64,000 nucleotides of DNA. Source: Voacanga thouarsii (lineage: Eukaryota; Streptophyta; Magnoliopsida; Gentianales; Apocynaceae). Positions 1-11,900 of this stretch are shown here, in pieces. The DNA is taken from NCBI GenBank assembly GCA_026120185.1, contig JANUWF010001218.1, positions 3,534,001-3,598,000 of the forward strand. Reading direction: 5' to 3'. Made by a program: the position numbers and the translations under genes. The notes under the pieces are model-generated. The model was not told where the DNA came from and ran no database searches. It was given only the letters and a program-made list of their open reading frames with translations. Position 1 is the first letter of the stretch, and every line of letters begins with the position of its first letter.

Positions 1-661
1 TCAGCACTCAAAGTAAGCAAAACGAAACTTCTCATCAGCTCCAAGCCTTAGAGGCACTCCGAGAACAAGAAGCATTCTACAAACGCATCGTCAAGAGGCC
101 TCTGCTCACCTGAACATCATTCAAATAGAAATATCCAATAGGGTTGAAAGGATTGAAAGCCTTGAGAAACAGCTGCGAGCCCTCTAGGCAGAATTAGATT
201 CCTAGAAGCGGGTCCTGGATGAGAAGCTTGAAGCCGAGAGCGCCTGTCAGCAGATGGTCTCCTCTGCCAAAGAGTTAGCGGCCAAATTCTAAGACGAACG
301 ACTTATGCTGGAGGTCGAGGAAGAACTGCTCCAAATAGAACTGCAATATTTAGATAAGTTGCTCACCAACATGTAGTCTTTGTGGGATAACTTCCAATCT
401 TACCTGACCGCTTTCTTTTGCGATCCCGATTTGGCTGGTTCTTTAGGTACTTCAACCAAGGGTGCTAAGACGTGTCTGGCTTCAATGGAAGAAATAGTCG
501 CCGAACCAGAACTGGCCCTAGAAGAACCGACTGCCCAATTGGAAGAAGAGGAGGAAGCCCCAATGACAGCTGCTTTACCTGAGAAAGATCCGAATCGGCT
601 TGCCATAGTTCCTTTTGCCCAGCTGATCGAGATGCCTCATACTCCTTTTGAGAAAAATTGA
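1..661 (+). pseudogene. Antisense extra ORF of the Tat element, C-terminal coiled-coil part
   Basis: The plus strand reads almost continuously in one frame as a Glu/Gln/Lys-rich heptad-like protein (VERIESLEKQLRAL and similar), with several stop codons before an open stretch at 380-661. The last part is acidic (LALEEPTAQLEEEEEAP) and ends 132 bases from the 3' end of the minus-strand integrase, so the two are convergent. In Tat-group elements an additional ORF is known between pol and the 3' LTR, often antisense and sometimes related to the plant mobile domain. Position, orientation and the coiled-coil tail fit such an ORF. The diagnostic N-terminal domain, if present, lies outside the window, so identity is inferred from context. 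Confidence 0.5.
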
Positions 662-792
662 CTTCTTATTTTTTCATTTTTTTTCCAAATGTAGTAGCCA
701 ACTAATCGGCTCTTATTTGTGATCAGTCGTTTCATGTGAAATGCCAACATACTTCTTTTCTTTTCTGTTATTTTTTCTATATACATTTTTTT

Positions 793-1900
793 TTACTCTC
801 CTCCTACCAAGGTTTCGTCCCATAATATAGGATAAAACTTCTTCAAGTACTTACCATTTATTGCATTATTTATTTCCTTTCCATTGGGTATCATCAGCCG
901 ATAAGCGCCTCCATAAAAAACCTGTGTAACAAGAAAATGCACTTCCCATGAGGCAGACCACTTACCATAACTTGGATCCTTTAGTGCCATGGGTAGAATA
1001 ATCTTCCAGACTATGTCTCCAACTTGAAAACTCCTTCCCCACACTTTCTGATTGTAGGTTCTTGCTATTTTCTCTTTATGCCTTCTGATACTTTCCAACG
1101 CTGTCCAGCGGTCTTCTTCGGCTTGGTCCAAACTCATGGCTAGGGCTAATTTGTAGTTTTCAACCGACAAGCAGTATTGGTAAGCTACTCGAACCGACCG
1201 TAGTGATAACTTGGCGGGTAGCATCACATCCTAGCCATATTTCAGCCGAAATGGAGTAAAACTTGTAGCGGTCTTGTAAGCATTCCGATATGCCCACAAC
1301 ATTTCTTGAAGGGTTTCATGTCACCTTTTGGGTTTATCTTCCAACGATTTATGGATCATACTGATCAAAGTCTTGTTTGCCGCTTCTGCTTGACCGTTGG
1401 CCTGTGCATAATACAGAGAGGAATACAGTAGTTTAACTTTAAATTGAGTTACAAAATCGACTACCTTATCTCCCATGAACATAGTTCCTTGGTCAGCCAT
1501 TATGGTTTCAGGAATGCCGAATCGGAAGAGGATGTTCTGTTGAAGGAAGGTGATAACGGTAGATTGGGTTACTCTAGTCAGAGTCTGTGCCTCTACCCAC
1601 TTGGTAAAATAGTCTGGTCGCCACTAAAATGAAGGTGTGACCTTTGGTCGACGACGGGTGAATCTTGCCGATAACGTCTAGAGCCCAACCCCTGAACAAC
1701 CATGGCTTAATAATGGGGTGCAGGTTAGTGGTGGGTGTATGAATTAAAAGGCCATACTTTTGACATGCCTCACATCCAGCTGTATAGGCTATGCAGTCCA
1801 TGGTCATAGAAGGCTAGTAAAATCTATGTCTTTGTAGTGTCCATTTTAACTTAGGACTCACTTGATAAGTACCACATAGGCTTTCGTGCACCTCGACTAA
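793..1900 (-). pseudogene. Integrase of the Tat element
   Basis: The stretch around 1740-1807 reads CIAYTAGCEACQKYG, the cysteine half of the HHCC zinc finger. It is followed by ALDVIGKI (first catalytic Asp) and GHTFILVAT. After a break near 1630 the frame continues with YFTKWVEAQ, MADQGTMF (second Asp) and QAEAANKTLI (catalytic Glu). The open stretch at 793-1227 holds the C-terminal domain (YNQKVWGRSFQVGDIVWK, then a GGAYRL core). Stops and at least one frameshift near 1620 and 1320 break the gene. Integrase would insert element cDNA into host DNA; this copy cannot. It ends 132 bases from the antisense ORF. Confidence 0.85.
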
Positions 1901-2189
1901 CGCCTGCCCTACTTCTTGTTTAGACAAACATCTCAGCAAAACCCTTGTATGGCTTCTTCTAAAAAGGTCGTTCTCGACCAGTACAAAGTTTAGTGCCTTA
2001 CGTTTTAGTTCCCATGATGCCTGACTCGTAGGCCTTCGTAGGTATGAAACAATATTGGAACGCTAGTGTTCTTCATGTTTCTCTTCCGATAGTCTGCTGG
2101 CACATTACTATCCCAATTCTTTTCTTAAAACCTAAAGCTATTTGAGCTAAGTCATTTGCCCCCTAATTCTCCACTCGAGGAACATGAGT

Positions 2190-2520
2190 CAAGATAACTT
2201 CGAGAAGTAATGCATCAATGCTTTCACTTCCTATAATTTATCGGACAACAAAAGGTTAGTGCATTTGTACTCACCTAAAATTTATCGGATGATAATCTGA
2301 GAATCCCCTATGATATTGATCACTCGTGCGGCCAAAGCCTTCAAGATTTGAAGTCCCAAAATGAAAGCATCATATTCAACCTGATTATTTGAAGTTCCTT
2401 TGCTTAATTCAAACAGGATTTTTCCTTGCTGTCCTCAAGGGGCTTCTATAACTAAATCGACACCTGCCTTATTCTGAGTGCTAGATCCATCAAATTTCAA
2501 CTTCCATAATTTGTGTGATG
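2190..2520 (-). pseudogene. Second (archaeal-type) RNase H domain of the Tat element
   Basis: Minus-strand translation shows KLKFDGSSTQNKAG, then GKILFELSKGTSNNQVEYDAFILGL, in pieces spanning about 2510 to 2330, then INIIGDSQIII near 2290. The FDGSS Asp, the NNQVEYDA Glu and the GDSQ Asp are the expected acidic active-site positions of an archaeal-type RNase H. Two in-frame stops interrupt it, one after VIEAP and one after the GDSQIIIR motif. It lies directly downstream of the ordinary RNase H and upstream of integrase. This dual arrangement is the main reason for the Tat assignment. Confidence 0.82.
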
Positions 2521-2525
2521 TTCCC

Positions 2526-4120
2526 CTAGACCTTTTCCTTTTCAAGATTGCGCACTTCTAAGCATGGATGCTTAGCTAGGAAATCGGCTATGACTTGACC
2601 TTTCATTACTTTCAAATGTAAATGAGTCAGGAAAAAAGCATGTAACTTAATAGCCCATTTCATTAATCGTTCTTGTAGCAGTGGACGATTTAGCAAATAT
2701 TTGACGAAATCAATTTTGCACAGGACTTGCAGCTCCTTAGGTAGTAGATAATGTTCTAATTTCACACAAGCATAATATAAAAACAAGCATAGTTTTTCAA
2801 CAGGGGAATACCTGGTCTTGGTGTCTGTCAAGTTCCAACTGAGATAGTAAACTGCCATTTCAACTCCCTGTACATCGTCCTGAGCTAGCAGACAACCGAT
2901 AGACTCCGAAGCCGCCGAAATGTATAGTTTCAAGGGTACTTTATCTTGTGGTGGTACCAAGATCGGTGGTTGTGATAAAGCTACCTTGATCTGATCAAAA
3001 GCCGCCTAATACTCTGGTTGCTAGATAAATTTCAGAGACGACTTTAACCGCAGCAGAGAAGAGAACACATTCTGTTTACCTGCGGCATTTTCTAGAAAAT
3101 GTCACAAGAAATTGATCTTTCCTAAGAAACTATGGAGCTCTTTTTTGGTTTGTGGTGGCTTTGCCTGTAAAATGTCTCTCGCTTTGTTCGGTCCACTTCA
3201 ATCCCTCTTTGATGTACCAAGAACCTAAGGAAATTACTGACTGAAACTCCAAAGACGCACTTGGCAGGGTTAATTTTTAACTAGTGCTGGCACATTCAAA
3301 GGAAGGCTTACTCCAACTATTGTAGGTGTTGTGAAAAAGTGGATGACTTAACTACTAAGTTGTCAATGTAGACTTCCATGGTCTTGCCGATGAGATCATA
3401 GAAAATGAGGTTCATGGCTCTCTGAAAATGGCTCCAACATTCTTCAATCCAAAAGGCATGACTAACCATTCAAATAAACCGATAGACCTGGGGCAACGAA
3501 AAGTTGTCTTCCTGCAGCCAGTCTACCAACATGTCAGCCATCGACATGGTGTATTCATCCTTTAGGGTGGTTAAATTCATATTTCTGAAGTTAACGCAAA
3601 CTTGCAGTTGGCCGTTCTTCTTGATAATAGGCACAATATTGGATACCCAGTCAATGTATTGGCAGGTACGGATGAAACCACCTGAAACAACCTCTCAATT
3701 TCTTCCTTGATCTTGGGTAACAAAGCGGGATTAAAACTCTGGGTAGGCTGCTTATGAGGCCTGAAACCTTCCGTAATTAGCAAGCACTGCTCCACAATAC
3801 CTCTATCTAACACTTGGCATCTCATAATAATCCCATGTGAAACAATCTTTGTACCTATAAATCAGTACCGTTAGAGCTTTCTGCTGATCAAACGTTAAGC
3901 ACAAACTCACCATTGCGGTTCTGTTCTCCCCAGGTTCCCTGATTTCCACTTTCGTTAACGGGTCCTGATCGATGAAATCGGGTGCATGCTGAAAGTCAGG
4001 ATCCTCTATTTTTGGACATTGATCTTCCATCCCTTCCTTTGTGATCAGGTTATGAGCTATGGTGAGCTTGGAGTAATGGCTCGGATTAAAGGTAGAACAG
4101 TAGAACACAACTTTATTCAT
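2526..4120 (-). pseudogene. Reverse transcriptase and RNase H of the Tat element
   Basis: From 4120 downward the reading includes FDQQKALTVLIYRYKDCFTW and the RT entry region (FNPALLPKIKEEIERLF at about 3700). The palm motif MEVYIDNLVVKS lies near 3340-3380. The RNase H domain is open at 2526-2960 (LYISAASESIGCLLAQDD, then YLLNRPLLQERLMKW). Coding is scattered over three frames with many stops between 3000 and 3580. The polymerase signature reads Y-I-D-N instead of Y-x-D-D, so one of the two metal-binding aspartates is lost. Identification as RT/RNase H is secure; exact domain limits are not. Confidence 0.85.
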
Positions 4121-4382
4121 ATGTATTTCTGCAAAAAATGGATTGGGATCGGCTCGTATTCTTTCTACTTATTCTCCATCCTAAATCAGCATTATTTGGT
4201 GAAGCATTGATAGTGCACAATGGTTTGCATGAATCCAATCCCTACCTAGTAAGACAGAATATGCCGGTTTTGCAGTACTTACAAAAAAGACAGTCTTACT
4301 AACCTTGGATCCGACACCCACCTCAAAAGTGATAACCCCTTATGCTTTAGCTGCTTTTCGGTGAAATTCAGCATTTGGATGT

Positions 4383-4921
4383 CTATAGGAGATAGAGATC
4401 ATGTTGATCCTTGCCCAAACGCCTTAAAGTTTCCAACGACATCACATTCAGTACAACCCCTTTATAGATAAAAACCCAAGAGAAAAGTCTTCCATTAATA
4501 TGCATCTTGATGTACAATGGTTTGAGGTGATTGGTATGCTCTGTCGTGGGGATTGAAAAAAACATTTCTTCCGATGAAATTTTAAACTTGATAAGCTCTA
4601 CGGCCGCCTCTTCCGTTGTATAGTAATCTTCTTCTAGTGTTTCTTGCTTGGCCTTTGCTCGGAACTGTGATGGGAGAATGCTGAGCATGTTCTGACCTAT
4701 AGAAGTATATACCTGCTCATCCGACCACTCCTCCAATGCTTGTTTCTAAAGAACGCGTCTCCTTTGTTCCCGTCGTTTATGAGTTTTTGTAAGTTGGGAA
4801 TGATGCCCCAGGAAGAATAGCTCTTTACATGGCACGTGCATTGTAAACTTCTCATCTTTCCCCTAGAAATGAGTTGCGAAGGTCGAAACTGTGAGCTGAG
4901 TAAAAACTGATGGCCGATCAT
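4383..4921 (-). pseudogene. Aspartic protease region of the Tat element
   Basis: The open stretch at 4383-4736 reads AVELIKFKISSEEMFFSIP, then LYIKMHINGRLFSWVF, and ends NVMSLETLRRLGK. In this family the active site is usually VFID.G followed by NVMPLETLRRLGK. Here the codon at about 4464-4466 is Tyr (VFIYKG), so the catalytic Asp has been lost. The upstream part, 4697-4921, is in another frame. Protease would process the gag-pol polyprotein; this copy would be inactive even if translated. Confidence 0.75.
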
Positions 4922-5075
4922 CTAGCCTTTGGAACGTTAGTCTTTTCCCTTCCAAATTCTCGGACTGCTTCCTTACTAAAGAATCTCCCGGCTTATGCTC
5001 CATGTCTTTCTTGCATGTCTGCACCATACTTGCATATGATATTAGGAACGGGTATGTATCAACTAGAGTTTCCTC

Positions 5076-6840
5076 TCATTTGTCATCAAATCTTACCCTT
5101 CCTTCTTGTAAAGCCTTCTGTATTGTATTCTTGAAAATAACACCACTATTGGTGTAATAAGAAAATGAGTTATGCCACTTACAGTACTTCTTGCCCTTCA
5201 ACTCCTCTGGCCTCGGAACCTTGTGGCCGAATGGTAGACGAATCTGTTTATCTTTAACCATTTGATCAAAGATTTGCTTAGCCTTTGACACATCGAATGT
5301 GTATGTGGATGCTCCTGCATGGGAAGCTTCCTCATTTCCTTTATCAAGTTTTAGAAAAGACAAGTATAAGATGTACCATTCAGTAATTCTACTGCCATCA
5401 CTTCTAGTAATTGTTCCTCCTCATTATCGGCAATGTCGTCCACCACTGATATCATGGTTTGCCATTGAGAAAACTTTATTGACTGCCTTTTCTCTTTTTC
5501 CTTGATCATTTCTTCTATCCTGACGGCCTAGGACAGCAGTCGAGATAGGTTAGAGAAATCTTGGAGGATAAGGCGCTCTTTGAGTTGTGGATGTATTCTA
5601 CTGATAGCTATCTTGGCACACTTCATTTTTGGCAACTGGATAGTGCATTCGGCTTTAGTTTGCCGAAAATGCTCGATGAATTCTGCTACACTTTCAGACG
5701 ACTTCTACTTAATTGCTAAAAGATCCGTTATGGAGACCTCAGGTGTTGGTTTAAAGAAACACTCATGAAAGATTCGTTCCATATCGGCCCATGAAAACAC
5801 GAAACTGGGTGTCAGGTTTGCATACCAAGTAAACGCTGCTCTTGTCAAAGATAAAGAGAATAATTGCAATTTGTGCCAGTCACTATTTTCGAATTCTCTA
5901 TATTGTGTCGTAAACCTCCCTATATGTTCCATAGTTAACTTGTTGTCTTCTTCCAAGAATGTGAAAAATTCAGGCAACTTAAATCCTCGTAGTAGTACTG
6001 CCATAGAATCTACTCATTCTAGGTACAACTTCTGATATACTGGCCGATCTCTGGCCTGTCGATGCAAAACCTCCGTCACTGAGCTTACCTTAGCTAGTGG
6101 TACTAGCTGATGATGCTACAAAGGTGATCTTGTGATAGCTGGTTGAGAACCTTGTGCGGAGAATGAAACCATCTCAGGATATCCTACCTCTTACACTGGG
6201 TAAGCTGTTGCCGTGACGGGGTACGCGGTAGGGACAGTTGCCACGTAACTCTGGGATCCTCCGTACGAAGAACAAACATTCTTGTTTGGAGTGGCATTCT
6301 GGTCACAGAATCCTTGTGCTCCCATCAGCACCTGGGTCCCTGTAATCGGATATAGTGGAGCTCTTCCTAAAAAAGGTTCCGCAAGAATCATGCCGGGTGC
6401 ATTTAATCCCAGATTCCCTTGGTGCCCACCGGGCATTGGCAATAATTGTATTGACCCATAAAAAGGTGCAACAATGCATGAGGAGGGAGGATACACACCT
6501 ACCTGAGTCGTCCCATGAGCATTTTGCCTTTGTTCAAAATTATGGAGCTCATTTTGCAGCAGAGGTTAGAACACCGTGGCGAACTGAGGAATAAGACTCT
6601 AAATGAGCTCGCCCGTACATTGCTCCATGGCCTAACGTATGGCAGTCAAAGAAGTAGGTGTTAGCTAAGACACCTGGATAGGAGACGAAGACTGCGCCCC
6701 CTGTTACTCAGGAATGGTGACTGGGGTCTTGCAGGACGTTGTCAGTGCAGGATCAAACGCTCCCTGTAAAGTCCGAACTGTAGGTCGATCGGAGGATTTC
6801 GACAAAGGCCCTGAGGATTGCTGTTGAGAATTAACCATAA
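5076..6840 (-). pseudogene. Gag of the Tat element
   Basis: The open stretch at 5705-6004 is a capsid-like segment (GRFTTQYREFENSDWHKLQLFSLSL, then AFTWYANLTP and SWADMERIFHECFF), typical of plant gypsy gag. The next frame segment, 5076-5363, carries GKKYCKWHNSFSYYTNSGVIF, a degenerate form of the C/H-rich motif common in Tat gag; a later cysteine appears replaced by Gly. The upstream stretch at 6191-6496 is Pro/Gly/Ala-rich and would be the N-terminal region. At least four stops or frameshifts separate the pieces. The start is unresolved; in-frame Met codons occur near 6840. Confidence 0.75.
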
Positions 6841-7620
6841 TGCTCCTAAACATAATTGTATGCAACAACTACCTTTGTTGTTTCACCAGGCATGTCAATT
6901 TATATTGCCTTACGAAAAGGGGAGCTGATAGAACTGTCAATCGGCTATTCTTCCGATGAATATAAACAGTCTGATGGAAAGATGAATGGTTGAGGCGGAC
7001 CTTTTCAAAAGACGTGGGTTCCTTGAATTTACTTGTAGAAAGAGTCCAAGAAAGGAGAAATATTGCATGCGAAAGTAAAACAGAACTGAACGCGGTGTAT
7101 TTTAATTAAAATGTTGAATGAATACAAAACATTGGAATTGATAGTCAAAATCAACATAAAACGGAAACTTTGTAATCAAAGGAGTAAAAAAAAACTGTAA
7201 AAAAAAAAATGAAAACAAAGCCGTAAACAAAGTTATAAAAAAACTGTAAACGAAAGCAATAAAGAAAAATATAGGAAAAGGAAATTGAAAACTAGAAAAA
7301 AATTGGTAATTTGGTTTGAGATGATTGTTGTTGGGTTCTTTAATTTTGGATTCCTGCTTGCTTTATACTTGTTGTGGCATAGTTGCCGACTTTCCGAATG
7401 TGGAGAGAATTCCACTTTGTGGCCCGTTCTTGGCGATTGAGAACAGTAGTGTCTTACCGATCGTGCTGTGATGTGAAGGTGATGGCTTATCGGCTCTTGG
7501 TTCTGATGTTAACCGAGTACAATCAGCTAAAGATTTTTTTTTGATGTCATCATCCATTTAGTAGAATTCATATCGATTTCGGTTGAAAGTTACCATTGCA
7601 ACGGATCGACTAAAAATGAC

Positions 7621-7622
<2 letters not shown>
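6841..7622. other. Probable 5' leader of the Tat element, no gene seen
   Basis: This stretch lies upstream of gag on the minus strand. It is A-rich on + with long A runs (7186-7210). Short open stretches on minus (7233-7557) are low-complexity and show no recognisable domain. No tRNA primer-binding site was found by eye, so the 5' LTR border cannot be fixed. Confidence 0.4.

Positions 7623-7703
<81 letters not shown>
7623..7703. repeat. (TAA)27 trinucleotide microsatellite
   Basis: An uninterrupted run of the trinucleotide TAA covers 81 bases and is followed by AT-rich DNA. Perfection of the run suggests it is mutable and possibly polymorphic. Confidence 0.97.
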
Positions 7704-7705
<2 letters not shown>

Positions 7706-8398
7706 TTTTATTTAGAAAAAAATAAAAAAAGAAGATAGAATGAACATTTGATGACTTTGTGAAAATGAGAGAGATAATAGGAGAGCAATTTGAGTGAGAG
7801 AATCTGTGAGCCTAATTCTTATGATAAATAAATATAAATAAATCTACAAATTACAATTACAACGATAATTAAAATAAATGAATTCGTGGCCCAAATTTTT
7901 TATTTTTCTTTTTAGCGATTTTTAATACGATAATAGATAATAGTAGTGATAATTAAAATAATATAGAAATATATAAGAGATTATAATAAATGAAAAAAAT
8001 AATATGTAATTATTAAAATAAATACAATATTAAAAATATTTTAGTTTTTATTGAAATATAATCTTTTATTATTATTTTCTTTTTAATTTAAGATATAAAT
8101 TTTTAATTTTATTTACATTTCTAATTAGATAATTTTATATTTGTCCATTGTAATTATAATATAAAATTAAAACATGTAAAAATAGGTAAATTTTTATAAA
8201 AATAAATTATTTAGAAAGAAACGTGGGATTTAATTATTTAAAAAAAATTTAGAGACTAAAAATAGTCCTCAACTTATAATTTTTAGGGACTCGTTCTACT
8301 TCTTCTTCTGTTTCACAGATAGCGTCCTCAGTGCGACCCAGTAATTATACCTGATCTCTGTACGCTTTAGTCAGACTGGGTTTAGTATCTTCAATTCA
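7704..8398. other. AT-rich intergenic DNA upstream of the CLPT-like pseudogene
   Basis: No coding signal was seen. At about 8250-8294 the sequence holds inverted words (GAGACTAAAAATAGTCCTC and TTTTTAGGGACT). These resemble the AGGGACTAAA-type ends of many plant Mutator-like or hAT-like miniature elements. The last 100 bases before 8399 are C/T-rich and would correspond to the 5' UTR of the gene fragment. Confidence 0.4.
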
Positions 8399-8606
8399 AT
8401 GGCGGTTCACACCATCTTCGTACTTCCACTTTCATCTTCGTAATTGCCGTCGACCAAGAAACGCTCTTCGAGTCTCCAGCCGACCAATCTAGTGGCTTGT
8501 TTTCTCGGCGAAAAACTTCATGTTCGTTCATCAAATTTGAGCATTTTTCTCGCCTCAAAACGACGCAATTCGACGGTAGCAACGGTTTCCTTCAGTCTTC
8601 CAACCG
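8399..8606 (+). pseudogene. CLPT-like exon 1 (transit peptide)
   Basis: The ATG at 8399 opens MAVHTIFVLPLSSS, then an in-frame TAA, then a Ser/Thr/Arg-rich stretch with NLVACFLGEKLHVRSS and VATVSFSLPT. Composition fits a chloroplast transit peptide: rich in Ser, few acidic residues. The following GGGCGAGC could be a mutated or GC-type splice donor. Without the TAA this would be an uninterrupted exon of about 69 codons. Confidence 0.7.
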
Positions 8607-8763
8607 GGCGAGCTTCAATTTTATGCAGTATTTATGGAATAAATTTGGATATGAATTATCATGTAGAATTTCTGATTGTTGATGTCTTTTTATTGGGTTT
8701 AAATTCGTAGAAAAGCAAAGAAGACTTCTGAAAATGGACCAAAGTGAGCCTAAGAAAAAGTTC

Positions 8764-8966
8764 TGATTAGGCTATTGCCGCCGAAGAAAAAGTTCTATTT
8801 TTTCATTGGTACAAGCAAATATATATACAGCACACAAAGCACTAAACATAGAAAACCTAGGAAAAATAGCCTAAGAATCTTCTAAATACAAAGGTATAGA
8901 TATGTTGCTATATACTGCTCTAATAAACAAGGAAAGTACACACTGTAAAATATAACTTAGACTGCA
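8764..8966 (-). repeat. 3' LTR of the Ale-type copia element
   Basis: The stretch is homologous to 13280-13522 (shared words CCTAGGAAAAATAGCCTAAG and GATATGTTGCTATATACTGC). It begins TGATTAGG and ends ACTGCA on +. A purine-rich tract (minus GAGTGGGGTAT) lies immediately outside at 8967-8977, marking it as the 3' LTR of a minus-strand element. Confidence 0.85.
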
Positions 8967-8975
8967 ATACCCCAC

Positions 8976-11900
8976 TCAAGTAGGTGCGTGAAGATCTCGA
9001 ACGCCCAACTTGCGGAGGATGTACTCAAACTGTTGTTTGCCCAAGACCTTAGTAAAGATATCAGCAAGTTGCTCAGAGCTGTGAACATAAGCAGTCACAA
9101 TATTTTGACACTGAATCTCATCACGTACAAAATGACAGTCAACTTCGATATGCTTAGGATTTGCAGCAATATGCAAGGCTGTTTGACTGTCGCAATACAA
9201 CCTCATAGGTGTAGAATGCACAACACCAAGAGATAAGAGCAAGCCTTTCAACCATTTCAATTCACAGACAGTTGTAGCTATAGACCTGTATTCTGCTTCA
9301 GTTGATGAACGGGACACTGTGTGTTGTTTCTTGGTCTTCCAAGAAATAGGAGAGTTTCCCAAGAAAATAAAGTAACCGGTGAGAGATCGTTAAGTTAAAG
9401 GAAAGCTTCCCCAATCCGAATCACAAAATGCAGACAATTGCATATCACAATGAGCGTGGAGAAATACACCTTGCCCAGGAGTGTTTTTCAAATACCGAAC
9501 CACACGCAAGGCTGCGTCCCACTGGGCTTCCTTTGGACATTGCATGAATTGGGCTAGAACATGAACACTATATGATAACTCAGGTCGGGTAAGCGTCAAG
9601 TAGATTAATCGACCTACTAAGCATCGATACTTCTCAGGATCTGCCAAAAATGCACTGTCTGTTATAGCCAAGCGATGATTCTGGTCAATAGGAATACCAG
9701 AAGACTTGGCACCCAACAACCCAGCTTCACCAATAATATCCAATGCGTATTTTCGTTGATAGAGAAACATACCATCCGCATTTCTGGCCACCTCAACTCC
9801 CAGGAAATACTTCAGTATGCCCAAGTCCTTCATGTGAAAACACTTACATAAATATGCCTTGAACTGTTGAATGGCGATTCCATCATTCCCCGCAACAACA
9901 AGATCATCCACATACACTAAGATGCTCAACTGTATCTCACTTTGACGTAAGGTAAATAAGGAATAATCTGAATGGGACTGAGAAAATCCATACCTTTTCA
10001 AGGCAGTCATTAACTTAGCAAACTAACATCGAGGAGCTTGACGTAACCCATAAAGAGATTTTCGCAGTTTGCACACTTTTCCTGGCTGAGAAGTCATGAA
10101 ACCCGGAGGCATTTTCATATACACCTCCTCATCCAAATCACCATGTAAGAAAGCATTATGCACATCCATTTGGTGAAGTTCCCAACCCTTAGCTGGGGCT
10201 ACTGACAAGAAAGTACGAACTGTCACCATCTTGGCAACATGAGCAAAAGTCTCACTGTAGTCAATCCCTACAATCTGATTATTGCCAAGAATCACCGAAC
10301 GGGCTTTGTAGCGTTCAACTGAGCCATTCGAGTTATACTTGATCTTGTAGACCCATTTATTCCCTATCGCTCTTTTTCCTGGTGGCAGGTCTTCCACCGT
10401 CCATGTTCCATTATTTTCAAGAGCGTTAATCTCCTTCTTCATGGCCTCTCTCCATTGACCATCTTTCACTGCTTGAGCATAAGAACACGGTTCCTTATTA
10501 GTTGTCAAAGCTGCCAGAAAAACACGATGTCGTGGAGAAAATTTATCACAATTCACATAATGTGCTATAGGATAAGGTGTCCCTGAGGTGGAAGTTGGTG
10601 TGGATGAACAAACAGAGGGGCTAATACATTGAATGGTGTGAGTCACATAATCTTTTAGCCGGGTAGAAGGATACTTTGTCCGAAGGCCACGCCCAAGTTC
10701 CTCTTGCTCAGATCCATCCACCAAGACTGTTGTACCCCCCTGACTGCATTATTCATATCATCAGGTGCTTGAACCGAATTTTCAGGAGTCATACTGACCG
10801 ATACTTCCTCTTCAAACACGTCATCGTCAACCGGATCCATTATATCTACACAACCCAACCTCGAAACAACTTGCTTGGAATGTGTCATACCCTTCTGGGC
10901 ATATGGAAAATCATCTTCAGAAAACACCACATCTCTAGATATAAAAAATTGTCCGATTTCAAGATCATACAGATTCCACCCTTTCTTACCAAATGGATAT
11001 CCTATAAACAAGCAACGACGGCTCCTACTTGCAAATTGATCTTTCTCTCTATTTAAATTTCTTGCATAACATAAGCACGCAAAAATATGAATATGACTAT
11101 AATTGGGAGACTTGTGAAACAGAATTTCATAAGGTGTCTTGCCCTCTAGAAGGTTGGAAGGAGTTCAATTTATCAAATATGTAGCAGTCAATACACACTC
11201 ACCCCAAAATTTAATAGGAAGGTTTGCTTGAAATCGCAGGGCCCTGGCGACATTCAGAATGTGATGATGTTTCCTCTCAACACGTCCATTCTGCTGTGGT
11301 GTTCCTACACAAGAAGTGTGATGCATTATTTCATTCTCAGCAAAATAATTATGCAAGCGAGTAAACTCTGTCCCATTGTCACTTGTGACCACTTTCACTT
11401 CTTTATTAAATTGTCGTTTAACCATGGCAAGAAAATTGCGCAATACATTTTCCACTTCAGTTTTATCAATCAACAAATAAATCCATACACCTCTTGAGAA
11501 ATCATCCACAATAGTTAGAAAATAGGAGGCACCACAAGAAGAAACAACTTTATAGGGATCCCACAAATCACAGTGTATCAGTTCAAAATTTTCATTTGTT
11601 TTATTATCACTAGATAAAAACACTTCTCGAGTTTGCTTGGCTCTAAAACAAACATCACAAGGTTTACTTCCAACATAATCAATACTGTTTGAATTAACAT
11701 TAGGGAGCAATTCTACGACTTTCTTAGATGGATGACCCATTCTCTTATGCTAAAGTTCAAAAACATCCACATGACTCACCTTACAAGCCGAAGTCACCGT
11801 CTTCAGGTAGTACATCCCCTTGCATTGTTCACCCGCTCCAATCACCATCCTCGTAGTGCGGTCCTGTATAACACAATTTTTATCAGTGAATTGTACAACA

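Larger units (their letters stand above)
1..7020 (-). mobile_element. Ty3/gypsy retrotransposon, Tat lineage, degenerate, 3' end outside the window
   Basis: Minus-strand reading gives, from high to low coordinates, gag, aspartic protease, reverse transcriptase, RNase H, a second RNase H and integrase. That order is Ty3/gypsy. A second, archaeal-type RNase H between the first RNase H and integrase is known as a hallmark of the Tat (Ogre/Retand) group, and the QANGQAEAANKTL stretch of integrase also fits that group. All domains are broken by stops and frameshifts and several catalytic residues are substituted, so the copy is dead. I could not find the 5' LTR end, a primer-binding site or a target duplication. 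The 3' LTR would lie to the left of position 1. The high-coordinate boundary is approximate. Confidence 0.85.

Noticed and set aside
8700..8764. Apparent CLPT exon 2 start just left of the copia element (KAKKTSENGPK)
   Set aside because: A better exon 2 with a proper acceptor and the WSAR motif lies at 13600; the match here is short and may be chance.
10676..11056. 126-codon frame on + in the Ale-type element
   Set aside because: Complementary to the integrase/RT linker on minus; no independent signal.
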